Of a stretch of DNA of 7,434 nt, positions 1 through 6,066 are shown one piece after another. This DNA is from an uncultured Oscillospiraceae bacterium (GTDB lineage Bacteria > Bacillota > Clostridia > Oscillospirales > Oscillospiraceae), in NCBI GenBank assembly GCA_934636045.1, contig CAKTZP010000107.1:1-7434 (forward strand), read 5' to 3'. The first letter of the stretch is position 1; each line of letters starts with the position of its first letter. The notes under the pieces are model-generated. The model did not search any database. It was not told the origin of the DNA and saw only the letters and a program-made list of their open reading frames with translations. Both the position numbers and the translations under genes were made by a program.

Positions 1-487
1 TGTGAATGCTGTCGTCCAGCTGCACGCCGCCGTAGCGCAGCGTGATGCCGCCGAGCAGCGCCGGGTCCAGCTCGTTTGTCAGGACGGCCTGCTTGCCGGT
101 CATGGCAGACAGCCGCTGCGTCAGCGCAGCCTTCTGCGCGTCCGTCATCGGCACCGCCGTCACCGCCGTGGCGCGGAGAATGTCGTGTGCCTCGTCATAG
201 CAGCGGCCGAATGCATCGGCGCAGGCGGGCAGGGCGTACATGCTCCGCTTTTCGCAGAGGATGCAGAGGAAATTCATCAGATTTCCCTCCACGCCGCCGA
301 ACGCCTCACGCACGAGCGCCAGCTTTTCCTCCTTCGGCACCGCCGGGGTGTCGAGCAGGGTGACATACGACGGCTCCTGCCGCAGCGCACTGCGGACCAG
401 CTCCAGCTCCTCCCGGACGCGTTCATCCGCACCGGTTTCCTGCGCGAGCCGGAACAGCGCTTTTCCGTAGCTGGCCGCGTCAATCAT
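1..487 (-). CDS. atpH: ATP synthase F1 delta subunit (partial, C-terminus cut by window edge)
   Basis: This encodes the peripheral-stalk delta subunit, which fixes the alpha3beta3 head to the b subunits. The start is ATG at 487, reading MIDAASYGKALFRLA, the usual N-terminal helix of the family. About 162 residues are visible, ending in GGITLRYGGVQLDDSIH, the conserved C-terminal region (family form GG..v..g...lD.S). Family members are about 175-180 residues long, so only some 10-20 residues are missing. The start overlaps the atpF stop by 8 nt (ATGATTGA), which suggests translational coupling, and the Shine-Dalgarno inside atpF is weak. It is the sixth gene of the operon visible here; atpA, atpG, atpD and atpC would be expected beyond the left edge. 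Identification rests on the N- and C-terminal signatures and on position directly after atpF. Confidence 0.93.
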   Translation of the reverse strand, partial: MIDAASYGKALFRLAQETGADERVREELELVRSALRQEPSYVTLLDTPAVPKEEKLALVREAFGGVEGNLMNFLCILCEKRSMYALPACADAFGRCYDEAHDILRATAVTAVPMTDAQKAALTQRLSAMTGKQAVLTNELDPALLGGITLRYGGVQLDDSIH

Positions 488-998
488 GCTGATCACCCAG
501 CTTGTCGATGAAGGAGTCGATCAGGGCCGAATGCTCCTCCTGCTTGATATCCCGCGCCAGCACGGCGGCGGCAATATCCACCGCCATCACGGACACATCG
601 TTCTTGATCTCGTTCATGGCGCGCTTCTTCTCCATCTCGACCTGCTCGTCGGCACGGCGAAGGGTCTGCGCTGCCTTTTCCTGCGCGTCGCGGAGGATCT
701 CCTCCTGCCGGAGCTGCGCCTTGCGGTTGGCGACCTTTAAGATTTCCTCGCTCTCCGCGTTGGCCTCGGCCAGACGATGCTCGTACTGCTCCTTGAGCGC
801 GGCGGCATCGGTCTTGGACTGGTTGGCATCGGCGTAGAGGTCGTCGATCTCCTGCTGCCGGGTGTCGATCATGTTCTTGACCGGCTTGAACAGCAGCTTT
901 TTCATGAACTTATAAAGGATCAGAAGATTGAGCAGCGTAAAGAGGCACGTCCAGAAATTGACGCCGACAAAGCTCTCAAACCCGGTTAAAAAGCTCAA
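480..998 (-). CDS. atpF: ATP synthase Fo subunit b
   Basis: This is the b subunit of the peripheral stalk: one N-terminal membrane helix and a long dimeric coiled coil reaching delta. The protein is 172 residues. Residues about 11-31 form the membrane helix, followed by the typical basic exit sequence KKLLFKPVKNMIDTRQQEI. Residues about 45-150 are charged, Ala/Glu/Lys-rich and strongly helical. The start is TTG at 998: no in-frame ATG lies upstream before a stop near 1032-1034, and the first internal ATG (residue 32) would delete the membrane anchor. A purine-rich AAGGGAG-AGAGG stretch lies just upstream. The gene follows atpE by 39 nt and overlaps atpH by 8 nt. Length and layout are ordinary for the family. 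Confidence 0.95.
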   Translation of the reverse strand: MSFLTGFESFVGVNFWTCLFTLLNLLILYKFMKKLLFKPVKNMIDTRQQEIDDLYADANQSKTDAAALKEQYEHRLAEANAESEEILKVANRKAQLRQEEILRDAQEKAAQTLRRADEQVEMEKKRAMNEIKNDVSVMAVDIAAAVLARDIKQEEHSALIDSFIDKLGDQHD

Positions 999-1002
999 TG
1001 TT

Positions 1003-1014
1003 CCTCTCTCCCTT
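1003..1014 (-). promoter_or_regulatory. Ribosome binding site that fixes the TTG start of atpF
   Basis: The minus strand reads AAGGGAGAGAGGAACA followed by TTG. The AAGGGAG core lies 9 nt before the TTG and a second AGAGG lies 4 nt before it. No in-frame ATG or GTG is available between the upstream stop and the membrane helix, so this site supports TTG as the initiator. Confidence 0.7.
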
Positions 1015-1037
1015 CGGATTTTCTTTCTGCGTCAGGC

Positions 1038-1274
1038 TCAGAATACGAAGAGGAGCAGCAGGGAGATAACCAGCGAGTAGATACCGGTGGACTCGGTGAT
1101 GGCGCAGCCAAGGATCATGTTGGTACGCAGGGTGTTTGCCATCTCAGGCTGACGGGCCATGCCCTCCAGCGCGCAGCCGACCGCGTGGCCCTCGCCCACA
1201 GCCGGGCCGATAGCGCCGATGCCCATGCAGAGACCTGCACCGATTGCGATCAAACCTCTTGCCAATGCTTCCAT
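1038..1274 (-). CDS. atpE: ATP synthase Fo subunit c, Na+-type with two carboxylates
   Basis: This is the proteolipid of the rotor ring, which binds and carries the coupling ion. The protein is 78 residues: helix 1 (about 5-37) with a Gly-rich face GAIGPAVGEGHAVG, the polar loop ARQPE (40-44), and helix 2 (about 50-78). The ion-site glutamate is E61, followed by S62, T63 and Y66 (ESTGIYSLV). This is the signature of Na+-binding c subunits such as that of Ilyobacter tartaricus. The helix-1 position that is Gln32 in Ilyobacter is Glu28 here. That matches the two-carboxylate Na+ motif described for Fusobacterium nucleatum. Start ATG is preceded by TAGGAGG with 8 nt spacing. The gene sits 49 nt after atpB and 39 nt before atpF. 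The family call is certain; ion specificity is inferred from the residues. Confidence 0.96.
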   Translation of the reverse strand: MEALARGLIAIGAGLCMGIGAIGPAVGEGHAVGCALEGMARQPEMANTLRTNMILGCAITESTGIYSLVISLLLLFVF

Positions 1275-1323
1275 TTGTGTTTCCTCCTAAAATGTGTTTT
1301 GATATATGTGAATTGGATTTTGC

Positions 1324-2085
1324 TTACGCGTTTTGCTCCTCCGGGGGCGGACAGGCCGAGCCGACGTAGACCATCGTCAGCATGCAGAACACCAGCGCCT
1401 GAATGCAGCCGGAGAAAAGGTCGAAATAAATCGACAGGAACGCGGGAATGCCCACCTGGAAAATGGGAATGGCGCTGATGACCTCGTTCGGGATCCAGCC
1501 CAGCACCAGCGAGCTTGCCGCCGCCAGCGCCGCGTAGATCAGCGAGGTCAGAACGCCGCCGCCCGCGATGTTGCCGAAATGACGGAACGACATGGAGATC
1601 GGCTGGGCGATTTCGCTGATGATGTTCATCGGCGTCATCACCACGACCGGCTCGGTAAAGCCCTTGAGCCAGCCCAAAAAGCCGTTGTTTTTAATATTGT
1701 AATACCACACCATGCCGGTCGTTACCAGCGCCCACGTCACGGTGGTGCTGAGGTCGGCCGTTGCGCTGCGGAACACACCGCCGAACAGGCTGATGAGCGT
1801 GCCGCCGACGGACGACAGGAACAGCGCGCCGATATAGGGCGTGAATCTTGCGTTGTGCTCGCCCATCGTTTCGCGCACGAGGTTATCCAGCATGGTAAAG
1901 CCCTTTTCAACCACGACCTGCCGCCGTGTCGGGCGCTTCTGCAGCCCCTTGCCCAGCCGCCAGCTGAGCAGGATCAGCGTGATCATGACCAAAAACGAGG
2001 ACAGCACCGTTTGGGTGATCCTCACGTCCATTCCGAACAGGGAAAACTCCACCAGAATTCTCGGACCGTTGCCGATTCCATCCAT
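1324..2085 (-). CDS. atpB: ATP synthase Fo subunit a
   Basis: This is the membrane stator subunit that forms the two half-channels for the coupling ion and contacts the c-ring. From the ATG at 2085 the protein is 253 residues, with hydrophobic segments near 24-44, 82-102, 115-132, 168-195 and 203-245. The essential arginine is R168 in SMSFRHFGNIAGG, the family's (S/R)xRxFGNxxaG motif. A second conserved block, FDLFSGCIQALVFCMLTMVYV, includes Q229, equivalent to the conserved Gln of the last helix. The reading frame stays open about 54 nt further upstream. The ATG at 2085 is preferred because AAGGAGGGTG lies before it and it begins 1 nt after the stop of the upstream gene, typical of coupled genes. 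The tail ends in an acidic, Pro-rich ACPPPEEQNA. Length is normal. Confidence 0.96.
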   Translation of the reverse strand: MDGIGNGPRILVEFSLFGMDVRITQTVLSSFLVMITLILLSWRLGKGLQKRPTRRQVVVEKGFTMLDNLVRETMGEHNARFTPYIGALFLSSVGGTLISLFGGVFRSATADLSTTVTWALVTTGMVWYYNIKNNGFLGWLKGFTEPVVVMTPMNIISEIAQPISMSFRHFGNIAGGGVLTSLIYAALAAASSLVLGWIPNEVISAIPIFQVGIPAFLSIYFDLFSGCIQALVFCMLTMVYVGSACPPPEEQNA

Positions 2086-2086
2086 T

Positions 2087-2542
2087 TTAAGCTGCACCCT
2101 CCTTTTTCGTCCGTTTGAAATTCGCCGCAAACAGCGCAAGGCGCATAAAGCACAGCGGCAAAAGCGTCGTCACCGGGTCAAACCAGCCCGACACCAGTGC
2201 TGCAATCAGCACTGCCAGCAGCACGAACATGCGAAGAATATAGTTGGCCTTTGCAGTGAGCTGCCCCTTTTGCGGAGTCTCGGCCTGCTCTGCACGCAGC
2301 AGGGAGAAGGTCATCACCGCAAAATTGATCAGCTCCGCTGCCGTGCCGAGCAGCGCGCCGAGCAGCGCCTTGGTCGACCAACGGTCGAGCAGCGCATACA
2401 CCAGCAGCATCAGCCCGGTGAGCACGATCTCCGTGATCAGCACCGGTAAAAATTCCCACAGAACCCTGCCGCCGGACGGCGGCGTGCGGAAGACGGGCGC
2501 GGTCATCTCGCCGTGGGGCGTCTCATTTGTTTTTTCGTTCAC
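2087..2542 (-). CDS. atpI: AtpI-like ATP synthase assembly protein
   Basis: This is a small membrane protein with four predicted helices (residues about 31-51, 58-82, 101-119, 122-141). An N-terminal polar tail and a basic C-terminus (FKRTKKEGAA) flank them. Size, topology and position before atpB fit the ATP synthase subunit I (AtpI) family, reported to assist c-ring assembly and perhaps Mg2+ handling. The family is poorly conserved, so the call leans on context. The start is GTG at 2542, chosen for AAGGAGG 6 nt upstream; that ribosome binding site lies inside the end of the preceding gene, which overlaps this one by 20 nt. The stop is 1 nt before the atpB ATG. Confidence 0.75.
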   Translation of the reverse strand: MNEKTNETPHGEMTAPVFRTPPSGGRVLWEFLPVLITEIVLTGLMLLVYALLDRWSTKALLGALLGTAAELINFAVMTFSLLRAEQAETPQKGQLTAKANYILRMFVLLAVLIAALVSGWFDPVTTLLPLCFMRLALFAANFKRTKKEGAA

Positions 2543-2792
2543 GGTCGTCCTCCTTTTCGGGCTGCGTCGGATCGACGTGCTTCGCCGTCTTGATAATAAA
2601 GTAGAACATGCTGTAGACCCCCAGCCCGACGCCGAGGATCACGCACACCGCCATCGCCCAGCGGCCCCAGCCGCGGCGCTCGGTGAGCCACCAGCCCAGC
2701 AGAACCATCAGACCTGTGGGCGTCAGCATGGAAAAGGCCGCCTGAAAGATGTAGTTCAGCGCGTAGACCACGCGGAAGAGCTTTTTCGGCAT
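2523..2792 (-). CDS. atpZ: AtpZ-like F1Fo ATPase accessory membrane protein
   Basis: This is an 89-residue protein with two membrane helices (about 14-34 and 46-67) joined by a short basic loop, TERRGWGR. The tail is highly charged (EKEDDRERKNK). The pattern of a Gly-rich first helix ending in LLGWWL and a second helix GVGLGVYSMFYFI matches the AtpZ/ATPase gene1 family, found as the first gene of many Firmicute and anaerobe atp operons next to atpI. With AtpI it has been proposed to act in cation transport or rotor assembly. The start is ATG at 2792, with AAGGCGG shortly upstream. A further in-frame ATG at 2813 lacks a Shine-Dalgarno. The frame stays open to about 3029, but that extension runs through the promoter and is not protein-like. 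Confidence 0.75.
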   Translation of the reverse strand: MPKKLFRVVYALNYIFQAAFSMLTPTGLMVLLGWWLTERRGWGRWAMAVCVILGVGLGVYSMFYFIIKTAKHVDPTQPEKEDDRERKNK

Positions 2793-2885
2793 CCCGGCAC
2801 CGCCTTTTTCCATCGTTTTTCTGGGAGGGAGGCACTGCAATTTCCCGTGCATTTCCAAAAAATTCAACTTCTCCCGATTATCTAA

Positions 2886-2914
2886 ATCATACCTCAAAAT
2901 GCCTTTTTTTGCAA
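2886..2914 (-). promoter_or_regulatory. Sigma-A promoter of the atp operon
   Basis: On the minus strand TTGCAA (2914-2909) is separated by exactly 17 nt from TATGAT (2891-2886). Initiation would fall near 2879, leaving a leader of about 85 nt before atpZ. It is the only strong minus-strand promoter seen upstream of the operon. Confidence 0.75.
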
Positions 2915-2939
2915 GACGAATTTCAATTTTTTTCGAGCC

Positions 2940-3072
2940 CTTGAGAAGAGCTTCTCTCCGCGCGCCGAAGGAAGCTTCGTCCCCTGCTCCCCCACCATAT
3001 CCTACCCTCCGCCGTCCCGCAATAGACATTTCCCGTCAACTGCCCGATTTTTGGTTCCCCTGCCTCCATTGA
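2940..3072. other. Intergenic stretch between divergent atp and met promoters
   Basis: No gene is supported here. Two small palindromes are visible: GAAGAG-type arms GAGAAG/CTTCTC at 2943-2956 and CGAAG/CTTCG at 2966-2979. The rest (about 2980-3072) is C-rich and pyrimidine-rich on the plus strand without recognisable motifs. The palindromes could be protein sites upstream of the atp promoter, but nothing shows this. Confidence 0.4.
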
Positions 3073-3101
3073 TTGACTTTTCCCCTACGAACCGCTATAA
3101 T
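3073..3101 (+). promoter_or_regulatory. Sigma-A promoter of the metY-metA operon
   Basis: TTGACT (3073-3078) is separated by 17 nt from a perfect TATAAT (3096-3101). Initiation would be near 3108, giving a leader of about 275 nt before metY. A much weaker second candidate, TTCAAT with 18 nt spacing to TATCAT, lies just before metY around 3335-3364 and could bypass the leader. Confidence 0.75.
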
Positions 3102-3149
3102 TATAGAAATAAACGCATGCCCATCCGTTCCATATCCCGCTGCGGCGGA

Positions 3150-3271
3150 GACCCCCTCAGGCACGGCTTGTGCCGCACTGATAAAGCTCCCGATGAGCGG
3201 GAGCCCTGAATCTGTACAAGCCAATAGGGCTCCCCTGTGTAAGGGGAGCTGGCGCGCAGCGCCTGAGGGGT
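3150..3271. repeat. Composite inverted-repeat (BIME/MITE-like) element in the met leader
   Basis: Two similar palindromic units face each other. The left unit runs from ACCCCCTCAG (3151) through a GGCAC/GTGCC hairpin to GCTCCCG-ATGAG-CGGGAGC (3186-3204). The right unit runs from GCTCCCC-TGTGTAA-GGGGAGC (3229-3249) through GGCGC-GCA-GCGCC (3251-3263) to CTGAGGGGT (3263-3271). The outer ends are inverted copies (CCCCTCAG / CTGAGGGG). The inner ends form a perfect 9-bp inverted repeat, GGGAGCCCT / AGGGCTCCC, around an 18-nt spacer. This is the architecture of paired REP units or of a small non-autonomous element. I recall similar GGGGAG...CTGAGGGG repeats from gut Clostridia, but copy number cannot be tested here. 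No clear target-site duplication was found. Confidence 0.65.
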
Positions 3272-3272
3272 T

Positions 3273-3318
3273 GTCTTCGCGCCAAAGGCGCGAAGACCAA
3301 TGTGTGCTGAAGGCACAC
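3273..3318 (+). repeat. Tandem perfect hairpins adjoining the repeat element
   Basis: A perfect 11-bp stem, GTCTTCGCGCC / GGCGCGAAGAC with an AAA loop, spans 3273-3297. A 6-bp stem, GTGTGC / GCACAC, follows at 3302-3318. Neither is followed directly by a T-run, so they are not simple terminators. They may be the right-hand part of the neighbouring repeat element, or a structured part of the metY leader. Confidence 0.55.
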
Positions 3319-3383
3319 CATCATGATTCATTTTTCAATATTCACCATTCCCAATCTTATCATAACCAATGTGAGGTACCCTT

Positions 3384-4673
3384 ATGAGCCAGAAGTTACA
3401 TTCCGAGACCCTTTGCATCCAGGCGGGCTATACCCCCAAAAACGGCGAGCCGCGGCAGCTGCCGATCATCCAGAGCACGACCTTCCGCTACGAAACTGCC
3501 GAGCAGATGGCACGGCTGTTCAATTTGGAGGAAAGCGGCTATTTTTATTCCCGTCTGAATAATCCCACCTGCGACGCCGTCGCCGCCAAGCTCGCCGCGC
3601 TGGAGGGCGGCACCGCCGCCATGCTCACCGGCTCCGGTCAGGCCGCGGTCTTTCTTGCCGTGTTCAATCTCGTCGGCGCAGGCGACCACATCGTCTCGTC
3701 CTCTGCCATCTACGGCGGCAGCTACAACCTCTTCGCCGTGACCATGAAGCGCATGGGCGTGGAATGCACCTTCGTTGACCCCGACTGCTCGGACGAGGAG
3801 CTGGCCGCTGCCTTCCGCCCCAACACAAAGCTCCTCTACGGCGAGACGATCGCCAATCCCTCGCTCGTCGTGCTGGACATCGAGCGCTTCGCTACCGCCG
3901 CACATGCGCACGGCGTCCCGCTGATCGTGGACAATACCTTTGCTACGCCGGTCAACTGCCGTCCCTTCGAATGGGGCGCGGACATCGTCGTGCACTCCAC
4001 CACCAAATACATGGACGGCCACGCCGCCGCCCTCGGCGGCTGCATCGTCGACAGCGGCCACTTCAACTGGGCGGCGCATCCGGAAAAATTCCCCGGCCTG
4101 TGCACCCCGGACGAGAGCTACCATGGCGTAACCTACACCGAGCGCTTCGGTCAGGCCGGCGCGTACATCACCAAGGCCACCGCGCAGCTTATGCGCGACC
4201 TCGGCACCGTGCAGTCGCCGCAGAATGCGTTTTTGACCAACCTCGGCCTTGAAAGCCTGCCCATGCGCATGCGCCAGCACTGCCAGACCGCGCAGAAGGT
4301 CGCCGAATTTCTGCAGGCACACGAAAAGGTCTCGTGGGTCAAATACTGCGGCCTGCCCGGCGACAAATACTACGAGCGCGCGAAAAAATATCTGCCGAAC
4401 GGCTCTTGCGGCGTCGTTTCCTTCGGCGTCAAGGGCGGGCGCGAGGCCGCCGCTGCCTTTATGAGCCGCCTTCAGCTCTGCGCGCTGGAGACCCACGTCG
4501 CCGACGCGCGCACCTGCTGCCTGCACCCCGCCGGAACGACCCACCGCCAGATGAACGACGCCGAGCTGCTGGCCGCCGGGGTCTCGGCCGACCTCGTCCG
4601 CCTGAGCTGCGGTCTGGAAAATGCCGACGACCTGATTGCCGACCTCGCGCAGGCGCTGGATTCCCTGCAATAA
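3384..4673 (+). CDS. metY: O-acetylhomoserine aminocarboxypropyltransferase (sulfhydrylase)
   Basis: This PLP enzyme of the Cys/Met metabolism family makes homocysteine from O-acetylhomoserine and sulfide in the cytoplasm. The 429 residues are the usual length for the MetY subgroup, longer than MetB or MetC. Visible motifs: YSRLNNPT (55-62), the cofactor-phosphate side of the site; VDNTFATP (182-189) with Asp183 for the pyridine nitrogen; HSTTKYMDGH (204-213) with the Schiff-base lysine K208; HPAGTTHRQM (381-390); and VRLSCGLE (405-412) with the substrate-carboxylate arginine R407. GAGG lies 7 nt before the ATG. metA follows after 15 nt and makes its substrate, so the two form an operon. A cysteine synthase side activity is known in the family. 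Nothing is truncated or unusual in the protein itself. Confidence 0.95.
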   Translation: MSQKLHSETLCIQAGYTPKNGEPRQLPIIQSTTFRYETAEQMARLFNLEESGYFYSRLNNPTCDAVAAKLAALEGGTAAMLTGSGQAAVFLAVFNLVGAGDHIVSSSAIYGGSYNLFAVTMKRMGVECTFVDPDCSDEELAAAFRPNTKLLYGETIANPSLVVLDIERFATAAHAHGVPLIVDNTFATPVNCRPFEWGADIVVHSTTKYMDGHAAALGGCIVDSGHFNWAAHPEKFPGLCTPDESYHGVTYTERFGQAGAYITKATAQLMRDLGTVQSPQNAFLTNLGLESLPMRMRQHCQTAQKVAEFLQAHEKVSWVKYCGLPGDKYYERAKKYLPNGSCGVVSFGVKGGREAAAAFMSRLQLCALETHVADARTCCLHPAGTTHRQMNDAELLAAGVSADLVRLSCGLENADDLIADLAQALDSLQ

Positions 4674-4688
4674 AGGAGCAACTGAGCC

Positions 4689-5600
4689 ATGCCGATCAAA
4701 ATCCCGAACGATCTGCCCGCAACCGCCATATTACAAAGCGAAAATATTTTTGTCATGACCGAGACGCGGGCACTCACGCAGGACATTCGTCCGCTGGAGA
4801 TCCTGATTCTCAACCTCATGCCGACCAAGATCGACACGGAAACGCAGTTCGCCCGGCTTCTCGGCAACACGCCCCTGCAGGTACGCCTGTCCTTCCTGCA
4901 CACGCAGTCGCACGTGGCGACGCACGTGCCCAAGGAGCACCTGTTCGCGTTTTACAAGACCTTTGACGAGGTACGCAGCCGCCGCTTTGACGGCATGATC
5001 ATCACCGGCGCGCCGGTGGAGCATCTGCCGTTCGAGCAGGTCGAATATTGGCAGGAGCTATGCGCTATCATGGAATGGAGCAAGACCCATGTCCACAGCA
5101 CCCTGCACATCTGCTGGGGCGCGCAGGCCGGGCTGTACTATCATTACGGCATCCAGAAGCACCCCCTGCCGGAAAAGCTCTTCGGCGTCTTTGCGCACCG
5201 GGTGGAATATAAGCACCCCATTTTGCTGCGCGGCTTTGACGACGTGTTCATGGCGCCGCACTCCCGCCACACCACCGTGCTGCGCGAGGACATCGAGGCC
5301 GTGCCGGAGCTTAGGATCGCCGCCGCCTCCGACGAGGCCGGGATTTATGCCGTTTTCACGGCCGGCGGCCGGCAGGTCTTCCTCACCGGCCATGCAGAAT
5401 ACGACCCGCTGACGCTCAAGCGCGAATATGACCGCGATAAGGCGCTCGGCCGCTCCGTTCCCGTGCCGAAAAATTACTTCCCCAATGATGACGACACCCA
5501 GCCCCCGCTCGTCACATGGCGCGCCCACGCGCATCTGCTGTTCTCCAACTGGCTGAACTACTTCGTCTACCAGACTACCCCCTACGATTTCATCACCTGA
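4689..5600 (+). CDS. metA: Homoserine O-acetyltransferase, MetA type
   Basis: This first enzyme of methionine synthesis acylates homoserine. The 303 residues align without gaps to E. coli numbering: the nucleophile is Cys142 (HICWGAQAG), with His235 and Glu237 in TGHAEYDP. The family (HTS) includes succinyl- and acetyltransferases, and residue 111 is known to decide between them: Gly111 in the E. coli succinyl enzyme, Glu111 in the acetyl enzyme of Bacillus cereus. Here residue 111 is Glu (APVEHLPF, codon at 5019-5021), so acetyl-CoA is the likely donor. This agrees with its partner metY, which uses O-acetylhomoserine. AAAGGAGC lies about 11 nt before the ATG, within the 15-nt gap after metY. 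Many databases would label this protein a succinyltransferase by homology. Confidence 0.95.
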   Translation: MPIKIPNDLPATAILQSENIFVMTETRALTQDIRPLEILILNLMPTKIDTETQFARLLGNTPLQVRLSFLHTQSHVATHVPKEHLFAFYKTFDEVRSRRFDGMIITGAPVEHLPFEQVEYWQELCAIMEWSKTHVHSTLHICWGAQAGLYYHYGIQKHPLPEKLFGVFAHRVEYKHPILLRGFDDVFMAPHSRHTTVLREDIEAVPELRIAAASDEAGIYAVFTAGGRQVFLTGHAEYDPLTLKREYDRDKALGRSVPVPKNYFPNDDDTQPPLVTWRAHAHLLFSNWLNYFVYQTTPYDFIT

Positions 5601-5760
5601 CCCCCAGTGGTGTGAGCAAACCGCAACCGGCGCAGCAACCGCCAACACAAGCGGCCGCCGCAGCAAGCACACGGCAGACGCCAATGCAGACAAACAGCAG
5701 TCGACACAAGCAGCCCTACGCCCCGGCGCAGGCGGTCTTTTCCCCGTCTGCGCCGTAAGG
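5601..5760 (+). other. T-depleted spacer with a strong hairpin after metA
   Basis: No gene is supported. From 5614 to 5700 the plus strand holds a single T (5685), and C exceeds G. Downstream, CGGCGCAGGC (5724-5733) pairs over 10 bp, with one G-T wobble, with GTCTGCGCCG (5746-5755), but no T-run follows. A C-rich, U-poor transcript followed by a pause hairpin is compatible with Rho-dependent termination of the met operon. This is inference only. Confidence 0.35.
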
Positions 5761-5793
5761 CACGAAAAAACTCTAAATTCCGGAAAAAAGTTG

Positions 5794-5822
5794 TTGACAT
5801 TCTTCGTTTCTCCTGCTATGAT
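5794..5822 (+). promoter_or_regulatory. Promoter of the tRNA-Thr gene
   Basis: A perfect TTGACA (5794-5799), a 17-nt spacer and TATGAT (5817-5822) place initiation near 5829, about 12 nt before the mature tRNA 5' end. The tRNA therefore appears to be transcribed on its own rather than with metYA. Confidence 0.85.
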
Positions 5823-5840
5823 ATTGGGGCTGTCAGAAAT

Positions 5841-5916
<76 letters not shown>

Positions 5917-5922
5917 ATATTT

Positions 5923-5960
5923 ACCGCTTGAAACCGCACGGTTTTGAGCGGTTTTTATTT
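5923..5960 (+). terminator. Rho-independent terminator of tRNA-Thr
   Basis: ACCGCTTGAAACC (5923-5935) pairs with GGTTTTGAGCGGT (5940-5952), giving a 13-bp stem with two G-T wobbles around a GCAC loop. TTTTATTT follows directly. It lies 6 nt after the tRNA CCA. In the opposite orientation it lacks a T-tract, so it does not clearly terminate the minus-strand genes. Confidence 0.85.
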
Positions 5961-6016
5961 GCCTTTCAAACTTTTAAGAGCGTTTCAGCATTTTGACGAA
6001 CGCCCCGATTTTTGAA

Positions 6017-6038
6017 AAACCCATACAGAAACCCATAC
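6017..6038. repeat. Tandem 10-bp direct repeat AAACCCATAC
   Basis: AAACCCATAC occurs at 6017-6026 and again at 6029-6038, a 12-bp period, in the non-coding DNA between the tRNA terminator and the first small gene. Short direct repeats at this distance from a tRNA-borne attachment site resemble arm-type integrase binding sites. The call depends on there being an element. Confidence 0.4.
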
Positions 6039-6066
6039 GGCCAACGGAAAACGTTAACCAAATCGG

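Noticed and set aside
1333..2118. 261-codon plus-strand frame opposite atpB
   Set aside because: It is rich in His, Arg and Gln, as expected for the antisense of a membrane protein in GC-rich DNA; atpB is certain.
3150..3318. CRISPR array
   Set aside because: The repeated units are inverted palindromes, not evenly spaced direct repeats with unique spacers.
3036..3331. Short frames on both strands in the met leader
   Set aside because: They run through the promoter and palindromic repeats and lack ribosome binding sites.
3102..3383. SAM riboswitch or T-box in the metY leader
   Set aside because: No SAM-I core and no T-box consensus (AGGGTGGNACCGCG-like) was seen; the structure is explained by the inverted-repeat units.
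3396..4670. 424-codon minus-strand frame opposite metY
   Set aside because: It is an antisense shadow in GC-rich coding DNA; metY has all catalytic motifs on the plus strand.
5724..5755. Rho-independent terminator after metA
   Set aside because: The 10-bp stem is strong but no T-tract follows on either strand, so it is described as a hairpin only.
5516..5758. 80-codon frame running from metA into the spacer
   Set aside because: It starts in another frame inside metA, has no ribosome binding site and is low-complexity Ala/Gln/Pro.
5983..6066. Remnant of an integrase 3' end on the minus strand
   Set aside because: A short frame (ending GFSKIGAFVKMLKRS) exists, but no catalytic Arg-His-Tyr motif or other integrase signature is present.
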